Positions 44,137 through 58,451 of a DNA stretch of 64,000 nt are shown piece after piece. Numbering within the stretch: the first letter of the stretch is position 1; every line of letters starts with the position of its first letter. The notes beneath the pieces were generated by a model that searched no databases, was not told the origin of the DNA, and worked only from the letters and a program-made list of their open reading frames with translations. The DNA is from Blasia pusilla. Taxonomy: Eukaryota > Marchantiophyta > Marchantiopsida > Blasiales. The position numbers and the translations under genes were made by a program. Location of the stretch: assembly GCA_050084515.1 (NCBI GenBank), contig CM114271.1, forward strand, positions 65,348,001 to 65,412,000. Direction: 5' to 3'.

Positions 44137-45659
44137 TAGTGTTTGGTCTATGGTAAGTGCACTACGTAGTTTTAGGACTAATGAAAGGAGTAGATGATGT
44201 ATCTACATCAATAGGAAACTCCATCCAATAGTAAGGGCGATGCTCCTTTTTATGTATCACACAAATACCATACATGCATTCGTGTAGTTTTTTTTAGGTG
44301 TATTGAAGAGAAGAACAAGAAGGAGTAGTAGGAGGAAATCTAGGGGAGTTAAGTGGACAAGAACATGCCAAAATACAAGCACAAATTTCATAGGTAATAT
44401 AGTCATAAACCCATAATATTATATGATAGTGCATGATATCCATGCCTTGTAATTCTTACCTTATGATGTAGTAAAGTATGTTACAAAGGACCTATGGACC
44501 TGAAAAATGAACTAGGTTAAGAATGTGTGAAAAATTATGGGAAAAAATGGGCACACTCAACTCATGCATTCCTTCAAGTAAAAGTAGGGTTAAACTTAAT
44601 CAATGATCAACTTTTCAATATCACCAATGTTAGTCCATCTCGTATCTGACACTTCATCAGATGAAAGTGTCATAATGAAATGAGGCATGCCTAATTTTTG
44701 TACCATGGCCTTTAGGTCTCCAAGGAGCATATCCGATGGACCCGGACCCTATAAGATCAACACACTTAGTAGAAGAGATTGTACCATTGAATAGGCAATA
44801 ATGTATAGAGGATGATGAGTTCTCCCTTCGTTTCTTGGATTTTCTCATTATTCCTTCACTAGAAATTGTAGTAATAGCATCGCATGGACTTGCGCCTTGC
44901 TCTCTCACGATGCCAACCATGTTCAAGTTCCTTCTGAGTGTTACTTTATGATTTTTTGGATCATTCGGATCTTGGATAATGGGGCCATCTCCTTGCAATC
45001 TCGACCCCTTGGGAACCCATCCTAAGGTGAAGTCTATGCTAGGTTGGACTTCCAGGTACTTGAGGACTCAATGAGTGTTTGGATAAATCGTAGAAGAGAT
45101 CCTCTCCCTAGATCTTGTCGATCTTTTTGTAGCTTATCCAAATCTCTATTTAAAATAAATATAAGGGAAACAAATTGTTATAGCTAATGCATTAAGAGAG
45201 AATAAGGCTTATAGAAGGAAAATGGATTGAATAATTGCTTAGCTCTCGATTTCATATAGAGAGGCAAAAGATAATGAGCTAGTGTAGTATCCACGTATGT
45301 AATGAAATAGAAAAGGGAAAAATTTGTAAAGTCATTGATCATGAAATTTACAAGCATGATTTGTGTGAGGTACGTTGCTAATACTATCTTGAGGTTTTTG
45401 GCTACGTCTGCAATTATGATTCTACCCAATGAGGAGGGAATCTAGCAGGGTTCTAGCATGAAAAAATTCCTTATGGAATCCCTCAAATTTCCTTTGTATT
45501 CCTATTTTTGAATCAACTATATAAAATTGTTGAAGGTGGAGAGGATCAACATCCAATATCTATCTAATGTAAGATAGTGTCATGTAACTATTTAAGATTA
45601 GTCGTGGTTGTGTTATTGAGCACAAATCACATATGAAAAAATCACTAGGTCATGGTATA
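44137..45659. other. AT-rich stretch
   Basis: Short frames only (one of 113 codons on the minus strand at 44657-44998 has no recognised domain). Confidence 0.45.
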
Positions 45660-46760
45660 ATCAAGGTTGCACAAAAACAAACTTTTCCATCCATGGAACG
45701 AACATGCTGAACGGATCCCCCTCTTGGGTTTTTTTCTGTACGCCCATGACATGCGCGGGCTTGGGACATGGAAATGGGTGTATGCTCTGATTAAGGGAGG
45801 TTAGCATGGATCAAATGGGTGTGGTGGTTATGAATGCTTTCATGGCCCGCATCAAGCTTATCTGACCCGCACTAGCTTGCCCTAAGCCCGCACTTAGGAC
45901 AAGTTCGTCCTTAGGACGGATATTGCACAAAAATGGACAATTCCATCCTTAGGACGGATATGGACAGACAAGTTGGGATATGTCCATGAATATGGATTTC
46001 AAAAGATGAGGCCCACACTTATAGTTCATTATGGAAGGCAAGGCAAGAGTGGTCAGGGAAATAAGGGGGGAGGGAGTGGAGGTGGGAGGAGGAAGAAACG
46101 AGAAAGTGCAAATAAAAAATACAATAAGGTGGTGAGAAAGAAGGGGGAGATGGGGCCCACATTGACAAGTCTTTCTGTAGGACGGATGTAAGTCCACGGA
46201 AATAGACATATCCGTGGACACGGACTTTGTCCATATGCAACCTTGCGCACAAGGCCTACGGCTAAGTGCATATAAGGCTCGACGAGCCCGCAACTAGGCT
46301 TGCATAAGGCCTACAGTTAGCCCATGCATACTTGATAGGAGCCCAGGCGAGGGCCTTATGAGGCCCAACTACACTAGCTAGCCCACGCAGATTGCCTATG
46401 TGGGCTAGCCACGGGCCGTGAGCCCACTCCAATGTGGGTCATGCAGGCCTAGGTGGGCCTTATGCACAGCCAATTTCGGGTCTTTTGCGAGCTAGTCCTG
46501 GCTTAGGGTGGGCCGTTGCAAGCCATGCAAGCTCAACGTAGGCCTTGCGCCATCCTCTACGAATGAGGCATGGTCTTAGTGCGGATTAAAAAATGCGTGG
46601 CAAGAACGGACAAGAATGGGTTGTTGGACTGTGTGCAGGTTGGCCGAACCCCAAGTCTACGTTGCACGTAGGGCAAGCCGTGGGAACCTGGGCCTGCACG
46701 GTCATAAGTTTGCGAACGCGCACTTTGTCTGTGTGCAACCTTGGGTATAATGTAGGGAAC
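45660..46760. repeat. R4 copy 2 followed by a GC-richer inverted-repeat region
   Basis: 45660-45850 resembles 33130-33300. From 45890 to 46250 the words TTAGGACGGATA, GTCCATGAATATGGA and TCCGTGGACACGGA occur repeatedly and in both orientations, as in a decayed palindromic transposon. 46260-46560 is rich in GCCCGCA and TGGGCC words. No coding region. Confidence 0.45.
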
Positions 46761-49109
<2,349 letters not shown>

Positions 49110-49228
49110 GTCATGACCATACGGATTATGTCGTAGAGTATGGTGTGCTAGTAGAGGCCATTCTTTATGTAGGACCATACGGATCATGTTGTAGAGTATG
49201 GTGTGCTAGTAGAGGCCATTCCTTATGT
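49110..49228 (+). repeat. E5 truncated 5' LTR with 58-bp tandem duplication
   Basis: Starts TGTCATGACCATACGG, identical to 56420. A 58-bp unit (from 49117 and from 49175) is present twice, whereas the 3' copy has it once. Similarity ends near 49228. Confidence 0.65.
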
Positions 49229-49429
49229 ATGCGCGCCCATTGTTAGGATTGACGCTGATTTCCAGAGTAGTGTTACTCCTGTGTGCTACTGATAGTGAGG
49301 CTGGAGTGATGACCAGTAGACCGTGGGAGGCTTCTTGTAGTGATGAGAGGTTAGATTGCCTACACTCATAGCTAGTAGAGCTACAATAGTAGAGCGACAT
49401 CGACGTCACTTGGGTAATTTGGTGGTGGT

Positions 49430-50640
49430 GCGGCATCGGCGTTGGTCATCACGGAGCTGTCGGGTGGTCTGGTTGGGGACCGTGGTGCGGATAGTGGTGG
49501 TTTCACACGGAGTGGATTTAGGTATGGGCTACCTTTTCCACTTCCGACGGTTGATGAAGAGGAGGACAGGGGTGTTCCAAACACCGAGTCTTCTACGTTG
49601 TTATAGTGTTGCACTCCATTGATTTGGGACATGGACGGTGGATATGGGGCCATGAAGGGCCCACTGACGATACCAGTGCAAAACCATTGAGTTGGAGGAC
49701 TTCATGGGGGAGTTTGATACATGGTGTGATTGATGTTGCGAACGCCACGTTGTTTACACCCTTCTTGGCTTGGAAGGGGACACTTGAAGGACCACCCATG
49801 GATGATTACCATGAGTTTAGGAAAGACCATGTTGTTGAGATTGAGGCGTGGAGACAATATTGGTCTCCAGGCTATGTATCTATCACCCATGGTGGTATTG
49901 GTAGTAGTGCTCCTACTATGCCCAGCCTCGGCGTTGAGTGGTACGAGTACGAATGTGGAGTGGGGGGGTACCAAAGTGGAGGTACTAGTGGGGGTACTAG
50001 TGGAGGTATTAATGCCCCACCATCATTCAGCCGATTTGGAGAGTTCTTCAAGAAGTTGAAGAAGAACTATCAAGGAGTGAAGACGGAGAAGTTGAGGAAT
50101 CTTCAGGACTTTGAGCGGTGAGAGTCTTTGTGAGGCACACCGTATCGACGCTTGATTTCAGATTACCAGGTGTTCGAGAGATCGATTTTGGTATGGGATC
50201 TTGGAAGAGATTTGCGCCAGAGGGCACGTGATGCTACTCTTATGAGTGATGATTCACCCACATTGACCCATGTGTTTGCTCTATCTAAGAAGATTGAGCT
50301 TAACATGGTGAAGGAGAGAGTGGTGACATCCGCATTCAGAGGGATACAACTACTACTTCTGGTTCACCGCCCACCTCATAGTCTCGTAGTAGTGGTGGTG
50401 GTAGTAGTAGTGGGAGTCGTGGGGTACACGCGACCAGTCAAGTCCTAGAGGGACATTTGTACAGAGACCATTGCCTTCATTTGCTAAGGACAATCATGTT
50501 GGACATGTGGAGGTGATCATGTTAGGAAGTTTTGTCCCCAAGAGGATGGGAGACGGACTTTGGAGGATGGGCCTCAATCGGCCCCAACTCGGTGTGATCA
50601 GGAGACTAGGTCATCCTCGAGAGCGTTGCTTTGATCTCCA
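49430..50640 (+). pseudogene. E5 gag with zinc knuckles
   Basis: The main frame (49606-50448) holds GPPMDDYHEFRKDHV, then EIEAWRQYW, homologous to E1 gag, followed by a Gly/Ser/Thr-rich linker and FKKLKKNYQGVKTEKL. A stop at about 50119 interrupts it. A zinc knuckle CWTCGGDHVRKFC (C-x2-C-x3-H-x4-C) lies at 50497-50535; remnants of a second (GHPRERCF) are near 50605-50630. Upstream of 49606 the frame shifts. Non-functional. Confidence 0.75.
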
Positions 50641-51830
50641 TCCCGAGTTGAGATCAGGCCGTGGCCGTGGTGGGAGTAGCTCCGAGAGGCCGAGGTGGTA
50701 GAGGTGGACTTGTGGTTGAGAGCCTACGGTGGCTACCCCTACCACTACCAAATGCACCAGGATTGAGCTTGATTGGAGCGAGAGTTCTGGTGGTATCCAA
50801 GATAGATCAGGTTCGGGAGCAGGGGCCACCTCTTATGGAGGGGATGATCTCTCTTATATGGCCACAAGCAAAGGTTGAGGCATATTGATTCGAGAGGAGC
50901 CACTCGGCGGTCAGAGCCACGTGGTGCTATTATGGAGTTGGACCCACTGAGGATGTGAGGCAGGGAGCGTGCAGGCTTCCCGGTCATTCTTGTTGTCTCG
51001 AGGTGCTTAGGACTCCATCCATGGTTCCTGGACCTATTGAGCCCCGAGGCATCCATCGCGTGTAGACAAACGGATGGCAAATGTTGGGATCCCCATTGAA
51101 CTGAGCGATGGCTTTAGGAGTTGACTTAGCCTGTATTTTAGAAAAAGCGACCACGTTGTGTGAACGTGGGGTGTTACTACTACACGTGTTGAGGTGGATG
51201 AGGGTGTTGCGGTGGAGCGACCCTCTATGTCGAGTAGCATTGAGCCCGGTGCTACTTGGCAGCGGCGGCGGCGAAGATGGATGCATTACCGGCCCGGCCA
51301 CCATTGATCGTGAGAGGCTCACACCTGGTGTATGTATGTTGGACAACCAGAGCAGGGATCTTCCGATTGGTGAGTCCTACAGACAGTGTATAGACCAGAT
51401 AGAGTCTTGTTAGACTCGGTGCCCAACCTTGATGTTGGGAAAGGCGGCATGTATTGGTTTGGGTATTCGGAGTTGAGCTTGAGCCTTGCCCATTCCAGAT
51501 TCAAACATCACTTGGAGGAGCTAATGATAGGTCTCAATTCATGACACGGGAAAAGTTTTCTGACATACGCTTGAGACCAGATCATGCGATTTAGCTCCCG
51601 GTTGGGGAGTATTGGTAGTCACATCACCGAGTCGTATGATGTACTAGTTGGAGGAGGATTTACCCGATGGGTTTTGGATGGATTATCGGATCGAGACAAC
51701 GCCTTCACACTGGTTGGCGATTCGGGATGGACGTATGAGCCAAGTTCTGTGAGATTTATTTCTGGGGCTCGACCAGGAGGGTCTTCCCCAACAAAGGTCA
51801 AATTTTGGTTTTAGTGGAGTAGTCACTTGG
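50641..51830 (+). pseudogene. E5 linker and protease-like region
   Basis: Degraded frames include EKATTLCERGV (51140), matching the E1 linker, and an aspartic-protease site near 51405 where LLDS is followed by a one-base loss and then AQP and MLGKAA. A region with YDVLVGG and DGL at 51625-51680 corresponds to the E1 segment DILVGGAILYP. No intact frame. Confidence 0.6.
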
Positions 51831-52950
51831 CCGAGAGACTTTTGGAGGGTAATGTTTCGCTATGGATTCTCTCGCATGAGGAGATAGAGGAGGTCCCTAT
51901 TTTTGCAGCAAGTGGCATCTCATCGTTGGATGTGCCACTTTGGCGTTGACGGTGCACTACGGCAGAGGCTTGGTGTGAGAATGCCAAAAAGGCCCACCGG
52001 ATAAGGGTTATCCCTTTGGATACTACACCCATTGTATTTATCCGCCGGAGGGCATTTGTGTGTTAGATCTCTTTGGTGGGATTAGCACCGGTTTGGCAAT
52101 GTTGCAGCCGGTAAGTGCGGAGATACGTGTATGTGGAGCGAGATGAGACGGCCCAGAGAGTCTCATCCCGACATATTGATGCGGAGATATCCGAGTTGTT
52201 GCCGCCATCACTATTCGGGTGTGCTTTTACCATCACACATTGCATTGAGCGCAAGACCTTGAGAGGGTTGGTCTGTAGATTTGGTGATTGCCGGATGGCC
52301 ATGTCGGGGGTCATACACGTGATGGTCGTGGTGAGGGATTACATGACCCTAGGTCTCGATTGTTTTGGGAGATGTTACTGGTGTTACGACATCTTCAGTT
52401 CATGCACGTGCTCTAGCTTACATTCGGAGAATGTTCCATTGTTAGGTGACACTCGGACCGGATGATGGCGAGTGTTCATGAGGTGCGGTCTTGATTTGCG
52501 GTGTTGTTGATGCAGCCATGAAAGTTGGCTCACAGGCACATCGTCCACGCTTGTGGTGGACAAACTTGTTGCCTAGGAGGTTCTACGTCGAGCATATAAT
52601 GCAGTGCTGGCGGGATCCTCGCTTACAAAGTGGATAGTATCTTGATCTTGGGCACTTTCTCAAGTGGTGAGGGTTATTGTCACCCATGGTAGTGGTGAAC
52701 CGTGTGGGCCGACCTAGGATGGCACTACCCACATTTGTGAGTTTTCCGCGTCACATGCCTACTGAGGAAGGTGGTCCGGGCTTGTGTGGGATTCTCATGT
52801 CACGGCATTGGTGGAGCCTGATGAGAGAGAGCGTCGATGGGATTTGCTACTAGTGTGGCGGTTGCTTCTACGAGGCTTCACGACGTCATGTGTTGGGTCA
52901 GGCCATGGACCTAAATAGTTTGACTTGGATTTTGAGTCTTGGTATGGCGA
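51830..52950 (+). pseudogene. E5 C5-cytosine DNA methyltransferase domain, frameshifted
   Basis: Motif I VLDLFGGISTG (52070-52102), motif IV DLVIAGWPCRG (52278-52310) with the catalytic Pro-Cys at 52299-52304, motif VI ENVPLLGD (52427-52450), motif VIII-like GSQAHRPRLWWTNLLP (52528-52575), target-recognition sequence LPTFVSFP (about 52730), VEPDERERRMGF with one base change of frame (52810-52845), and the motif X-like RRHVLGQAMDLNSLTW (52881-52930). All catalytic motifs survive in a copy otherwise full of frameshifts and diverged from E1, so the domain was long maintained. Between motifs the frame changes repeatedly. Confidence 0.87.
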
Positions 52951-53199
52951 GCAAAGCGACTTCGGACTATCTGTGGGTCTTCCACCCTTGTAATGAGCTC
53001 GATGGCTACCGGACGGTAGAGGCATCGGGGAAGCGAGGAGAGTAGTATTTTGCATCCTGGAGTAAATGGGATGTAATGGCTAGGCATGTGGAGTTGGTTG
53101 CTCATGCTGGTGGAGGAGTTATTTGCTCAGATGATGGTGTAGCTAAGGATGTACCATCTTGTGAGGGGGTTATGAGTTCCCAATGGCATCGCCCTCTCC

Positions 53200-54600
53200 C
53201 TCTAGTGTGCCGGTGGAGGAGACTTGGGAGCCATTACTTGGGCCCAATACGGGAGGTGAGAAACGACGCTGTCTTTCCTTATAGGAGTTGTTTTGCCTTT
53301 AGCATGAAGGAGTTGGGTTCTCTGGTTGGTGATACGGATTGATTTGGCTAGTGATACGCCAATCTTCCGTCGTCCCTACCGATATAGTGATATGGAGAGG
53401 GACTTGATTGAGTAGGACGTTGGACCTTTGGAGGCTGGATTAGTGGAGTTGTGATGGAGAGTATGCATCCATTCATGCCTGCTAAAACGGATATGCATGG
53501 CAACTACACGGATAGGCGGATGTGTGGAGATTACCGTCTATCAATCGGCAAACCAAGGTCGATAGGTATGCCATGCCTACACGAGGAGATCTTTGATGTG
53601 GTGGGACAGCAAAGATTTTCAGACTTTTGATCTTCAAAAAGATACCATCCATTCGGGAGAGTGACAAGGCCAAGATAGCATTTTGGGGTGTCAACTCTCA
53701 TGGCAAGGATTGTTTGTAGTGGAAATTCTTACCCTTTGGGTGAAGAATGCATGCCGAAGTTTCAAAGAGTGATGGGTGGATCCTAGTGGGGTTGGATTTT
53801 GTTCGGTGTTACATTGATGATATCTTGGTGTTCAAGAACACGGTGGAGGAGCATCGATACATTTGCAGATGGTGTTTGAGCGGTTGAAAGCTCATGGTCT
53901 ACGTTTGCATCCACGAAAGTGTAAGTTCTTCCATGAGGATGTTGAGTACTTGGGTCATGTGATCTATCCAGGTGGTTTGGGAGTTCAAAGAAGCAAAGGT
54001 GGAGGCTATTGCACTTATTCCATCCGGTAGATGTGAGTAGAGTTCGAGCATTCATGGGATTGCGAACTACTATCGGAGGTATGTGAAGGATTTAGTGCTA
54101 TGGCAAAGCCTTTGAACCAATTGTTGAAATCAGATCAAGAGTGGCATCGGGAGATGATCAGAGAGAGCTTTTGGGGAGCTTAAGGCCCAGTTGGTGGCGG
54201 CGCCTATCTTGAGGAGACCTATCGAGGGCGCCCATTTGATTGACACATTGATTGGAGTAGGTTGGGACTTGGAGCGGTGTTGACACAACATGATGATGAG
54301 CACATGGAGTTTGTGGTGGCCTATGCAAGTCGTTCAATAATGCAATGGAGTCGCGCTATAGTTCATATGAGGGAGAGTGCAGTGTGGGGTGGGCACACTT
54401 TACGTGTTACTTGTTTGGCACCCGTTTACCCTTGTTATCGATCACCAACCGCTCAAGTGGTTGATGGAGTCGGACAAGCTTACAGGGGAAGCTTACACGG
54501 TGGGCTCTTATCTTACAGAGTATGACTTCCGGTGGTACATAGACCGGAGTTGCCAACCTTGATGTCGATGGGTTGAGTAGGAACCCATATACTAGCCAAG
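53200..54600 (+). pseudogene. E5 RT and RNase H
   Basis: RT remnants: CFAFSMKELGSL (53290), RPYRYSDMER (53375), CGDYR (53520), CYIDDILVFKNTVEEH (catalytic YIDD near 53809-53820) and HPRKCKFFHEDVEYLGHVIYPGG (two frames). RNase H remnants: LGLGAVLTQHDDE (54260), YASRS and VIDHQPLKWLMESDKLTG (54440). At least eight frame changes. Related to but clearly distinct from E1-E4. Confidence 0.83.
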
Positions 54601-54649
54601 AGGATACAACAGGGGCTAGATGCCATGGCGAGGTTGATGAGGAGAAAAG

Positions 54650-55560
54650 GTTGGCATGCATCCGCCTTTTATGTTGGTAGGGGTGGACTCTAGCATGGAG
54701 GACCACGTGATATCTTACTCTAGTCAAGAGGGTAGAAAGATCCTAAGGTTGGAGATGGTGGCACGGATCAGCGTGATATTCATGATGATGCGTTGGTGTT
54801 GGAGTTCCTCTGGACAAGGAGTAGGGTGCCAGGCATAGTGAGTGCCAAGGAGCGAGACCGTGTTCTTCAACGTGCTAAGAGGTATCGATTGAGGGAACAC
54901 ATATTCTCCGCGTGTGGGAGGATACGCAGTAGTGCCACATTTGGCTCAGAGAGAGCGCATTGTGCGACATGCCCATGAGGAGTTGGGACATTTTGGGGTA
55001 AAGCGACGTATAGCTTACTCCTTGGCAAGATTGGTGGCGTGGCATGCATAAGTGCAAAGTAGCGATTGGTGTCACGTTGTATGGTTTGTGACCGGGTGAG
55101 GGCATCATTTAATGCCCCTACACCACAATTACTCCCTTGCCTATTATGGGGTTGGGTTACCGTTGGAGTGTGGACTTTTGGGACCGTTATCGTTGATAGA
55201 CGACATCATCGATATGTGTTGGTGATGGTGGAGCACTTCTCCAAGTGGATTGAGTTGGTGGCATTACCGGACAAGGCGAGTGAGGAACGGCCTATGCGTT
55301 TCTGGATAGAGTGCTTAGTCATTTTGGTGCACCAAACGAAAAAGTGTGAGGGTGAGTTTTCAGTCTTGTGTGACAAGGCGTTGATTGATCATCGGACCAC
55401 GTCTCGAGATCATCCGAGGCGGATGGTTTGGCTGAGCGTGTGGTTCAGGCGGTGAAGAGGGCATTGCGCAAGTATGGCCTGAAGGGGCATCTTGGAGACA
55501 GGATATTCGGTTGCCATGGTTAGCCATGGGGTATAGGTTAGCCGCCAAGCATCCTTGGCT
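54650..55560 (+). pseudogene. E5 integrase
   Basis: The N-terminal module is split between frames (HEELGHFGVKRR-like near 54975; CMVCDRVRASFNAPT, 55078). Core remnants are VLVMVEHFSKWIELVALPDKASE (55215), the second Asp region disrupted near 55330, and the EADGLAERVVQAVKR-like segment near 55425-55460. Frameshifts throughout. Confidence 0.8.
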
Positions 55561-56167
55561 TCCTTCTCACCTTATTTTTTATCTGGCCGAGATCCGGAAG
55601 CAATTCATCGGGAGTCTAGTGAGGTGGTGAACCTTGATGACCAGAGATGTGGATGAGGGTGTGTTCTCGGAAGTGGAGCTCTTTTGGAGAGTTATGCCAT
55701 GACCTTTGAGAATCTTGCCATTGCTCAACACACGGATACGTTGGGGTATGCAACCATTCGAGGTGGAGGTTATCGACCATCAATTTGTAGGTTCCATGTG
55801 GGGACTATGTCTATTTGCAGCAGATTGCCCCGACAACGTTGGATGTGACGGCAAGCCGCACTATTTTACGAGGCGAGGTGTTATCCGGAGTTCTCATGTT
55901 AGAGGGTCTGATGGAGTTGTTTGGAAGGACCATGTGCGTAATTGTGCGCCATGTCATCTTCCAAATGTGGATGGTATTATTGACCCAAGCTTAGCCATAA
56001 TACGTGCTAGCTTGAGGTGCATGTTGTGGAGTCGCTGTAACGCAGCCCGTATGTTGGTGTGTGATCGGTGTTCTAGGGGTTGGCACATGATGTGTTTGAC
56101 TCACGTTTGGATGTTGTTCCTACTCGAAGGTGGGTTTGTCCTCGATGTACTTAGGAGAGGTAGATGA
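55561..56167 (+). pseudogene. E5 integrase tail and PHD finger
   Basis: The 153-codon frame from 55706 holds VWKDHVRNCAPCHLPNVDG and then the PHD finger (56018-56148): LRCML..., ARMLVCDRCSRGWHMMC and, after a frame change, RRWVCPRC. The second Cys is Trp here. The His and six other ligands remain. The tail-plus-PHD block is the most similar part between E1, E3, E4 and E5 by eye. Confidence 0.83.
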
Positions 56168-56310
56168 CTTGATCTTTGCATGATATGGATTACTGGATGT
56201 GCGACTAACAATGGGGCAACCTAGCACCATATAGCCGAGGGCACCCAAGAAGGTGTATAGCATGTAGTAGATGTATAGGCTACCTGGGAGTTAGATGGAC
56301 CTAACCACAA

Positions 56311-56323
56311 GTTAGGGGGCGAG
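56311..56323 (+). promoter_or_regulatory. E5 polypurine tract
   Basis: GTTAGGGGGCGAG directly before repeat A of E5, same position as in E1 and E4. Confidence 0.6.
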
Positions 56324-56324
56324 T

Positions 56325-56893
56325 TGTGGTACACTTGTGTTTGTGGATACGTCTATGTTATGTATGTATGTGAGTATGGTATAGATGTATGTTGTATGAC
56401 GATGTGGATTACGACAACATTGTCATGACCATACGGATTATGTAAAGAGTATGGTGTGCTAGTAGAGGCCATTCCTTATGTAGGACCGTAGTGGATTGGT
56501 AGAGATGCGGTTCCATACATAGGGTTGGGGTTACTCGAGTTGGGGTGACTTTCCCAATAGGGCCCGCTCTTAGGTTGGAGGATATAAGGTGGAGTGCACT
56601 CAAAGAACGATCGTTCTTTGAGTTGAGCCTCTTATGCGTTGGGAGTTAGCCTTGGTAGTGAGTAGAGCTCTTGGCTATGGTGTTTCCCGCAAGCTTCGAC
56701 CTAGATTCTCCCATCGTGGAGTGGGTTTGGCTCGATTGTATGTGATTGTAAACGTGTTTTATGACAATAGGTCTTTCACGCATTTCAATTGTGGTACACT
56801 TGTGTTTGTGGATACTCTCGTCTATGTTATGTATGTATGTGAGTATGGTATGTCAGCGATGTATGTTGTATGACGATGTGGATTCGCACGACA
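56325..56893 (+). repeat. E5 3' LTR-like region: repeat A, spacer, repeat A
   Basis: Repeat A occurs at 56325-56416 and again at 56790-56893; both begin TGTGGTACACTTG and end ACGACA. The spacer (56417-56789) holds a TATA box (56583-56587) and a perfect palindrome (56598-56623), and its start matches the 5' end of E5. The arrangement equals that of E1. Confidence 0.7.
56583..56623 (+). promoter_or_regulatory. E5 LTR TATA box and 26-bp palindrome
   Basis: TATAA at 56583-56587 is followed 10 bp later by a perfect 26-bp palindrome (56598-56623) centred on GATC. This is near the expected transcription start, so it could be an operator-like protein site or a hairpin at the RNA 5' end. Confidence 0.5.
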
Positions 56894-57869
56894 GAGGAGG
56901 TATCTAGAGTTCATGTGGTATAGCAACTTCATGAGTGCAAACTCAAAGCAAGATGATACAAAGCTGAAGTGGGTTTGAGCATACGCACAATGAGCATAAC
57001 AATCAGACCAAACAAGAGCAAAGTATGGGTGTGGATATAGAGCAAATTCATAGTAACATAAGTGAGGGCACACATTCCAACTTGAATCCTAGATTGAGAA
57101 GGAACAATATAACATAAGGACCATGAAATTCTTAGAAAACTCGTAGTCCGATAAGGAGTAACGTCCCAAAAAATAATATCGTAGGGACTACAAATGGCAA
57201 ACATAGCATAGCTTCACAAATCTCATGCACAACCCTCGAATTTCACAATGTTTACACAAAATTCCAAGTAAAGAGAGTCAAAGCCACATATGGAAAAGCC
57301 TCTCACGAACGCGACGGTGAAGGCTTACAGGAAGTGGAGGAGGAAAATTTGGAGTTGCGCTCACTAAGGGGCTTCTCCTGTGAAAATTATGTTCAGTAAG
57401 AGCCAATCAACTTTGGGATAACCACATAAGCCTTTCAAACAGTTGGACATACTCTACGAGGAGATAAACAAACGGAGACATAGACATGGCAAAACAAACG
57501 ATTTAAAATGGAGCCTACTTTTATAGGCCATAAAAATTATAATTGTTCTATAACAACTTCCACCTCTTACATTGATAGAAATTGCCCCACCCAAGGGCGG
57601 ATTTCAACAACCCTAATATCCTCAATGGCTAGTTAGTTGTGGAATGGAGGCAATCATATGCCATCTTTTAGAGCATCTTGTAGCTTGGCTATTTTTCTGG
57701 TCTACCATTATCCTATTTTCTAGAACCCTTTCAGGTATTTGCTTAAGTGGCCCCCCGCCCTACTTATGTTGCTTAAGTGGCCCCTCTCCGAAATCTCTTG
57801 CTTGAGTGGGGCTCTTACCTACAACACCATGTTCATAGGATATGAGCTACCGGGAAGTCCGGTAATTGT
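56894..57869. other. Unassigned stretch
   Basis: Nothing recognised. A CTTAAGTGGCCCC/CTTGAGTGGGGC word recurs at 57740-57810. Confidence 0.45.
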
Positions 57870-58360
57870 TCTAGCAGGGGGGAGAGGATGGACCAATTTA
57901 ACCGGAGGTTTTAGCCGCAGGCTGAGGGTGGAAGTTTGGATTTAGCCGCAAGTTTTAGCCGCAGCTCCAGTGTGTCATGGCATTGCAGTGAGCTGATGAA
58001 GTTTCAGCCAAGGGGGAGAGGATGGACCAATTTAACAACAGGTTTTAGCCGCATGTTTAGGGTGGAAGTTTGGATTTATCCGCAACTCCAGTGTGTCATG
58101 GCATTGCAGTGAGGTGATGAAGTTTCAGCCAAGGGGGAGAGGATGGACCAATTTAACAACAGGTTTTAGCCGCAGGTTTAGGGTGGAAGTTTGGATTTAG
58201 CCGCAGCTCCAGTGTGTCATGGCATTGCAGTGAGCTGATGAAGTTTCAGCCAAGGGGGAGAGGATGGACCAATTTAACCGTAGGTTTTGGCCGCAGGTTG
58301 TAGCCGCAGCCCTAGGGCTGATGAGCGTTTTAGCCGCAGGTTGTAGGGTTTGGGGTGGAA
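57870..58360. repeat. 121-bp minisatellite, four units
   Basis: The word GGGGGAGAGGATGGACC recurs at 57878, 58012, 58133 and 58254, giving unit lengths of 134, 121 and 121 bp. The longer first unit has an extra GCAAGTTTTAGCC. Units contain several TTTTAGCCGCAGG words, and the last unit decays into short GGTTTTGGCCGCAGG repeats. Confidence 0.9.
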
Positions 58361-58451
58361 GTGCACAAATTCCAGGGCTTGACATAGATTATACAACATG
58401 GATGTGATCATCGTTTCACCATAAAACAAAAAGGAACTTTACAAAGATTTA

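Larger units (their letters stand above)
49110..56893 (+). mobile_element. E5: second family of methyltransferase/PHD gypsy elements
   Basis: Same domain order as E1 but clearly diverged: truncated 5' LTR (49110-49228), gag with zinc knuckle, protease-like region, methyltransferase, RT, RNase H, integrase, PHD finger, polypurine tract and a 3' LTR-like region with repeated ends. The word TGTCATGACCATACGG begins the element at 49110 and recurs at 56420; the end is ACGACA at 56893. GAGG flanks both ends and may be a 4-bp target duplication. Numerous one-base losses and stops show it is dead. Confidence 0.88.

Noticed and set aside
44657-44998. 113-codon minus-strand frame
   Set aside because: No start context, motif or second copy; AT-rich surroundings.
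57870-58360. Centromeric satellite
   Set aside because: Only four units, in a local cluster that decays at its end.
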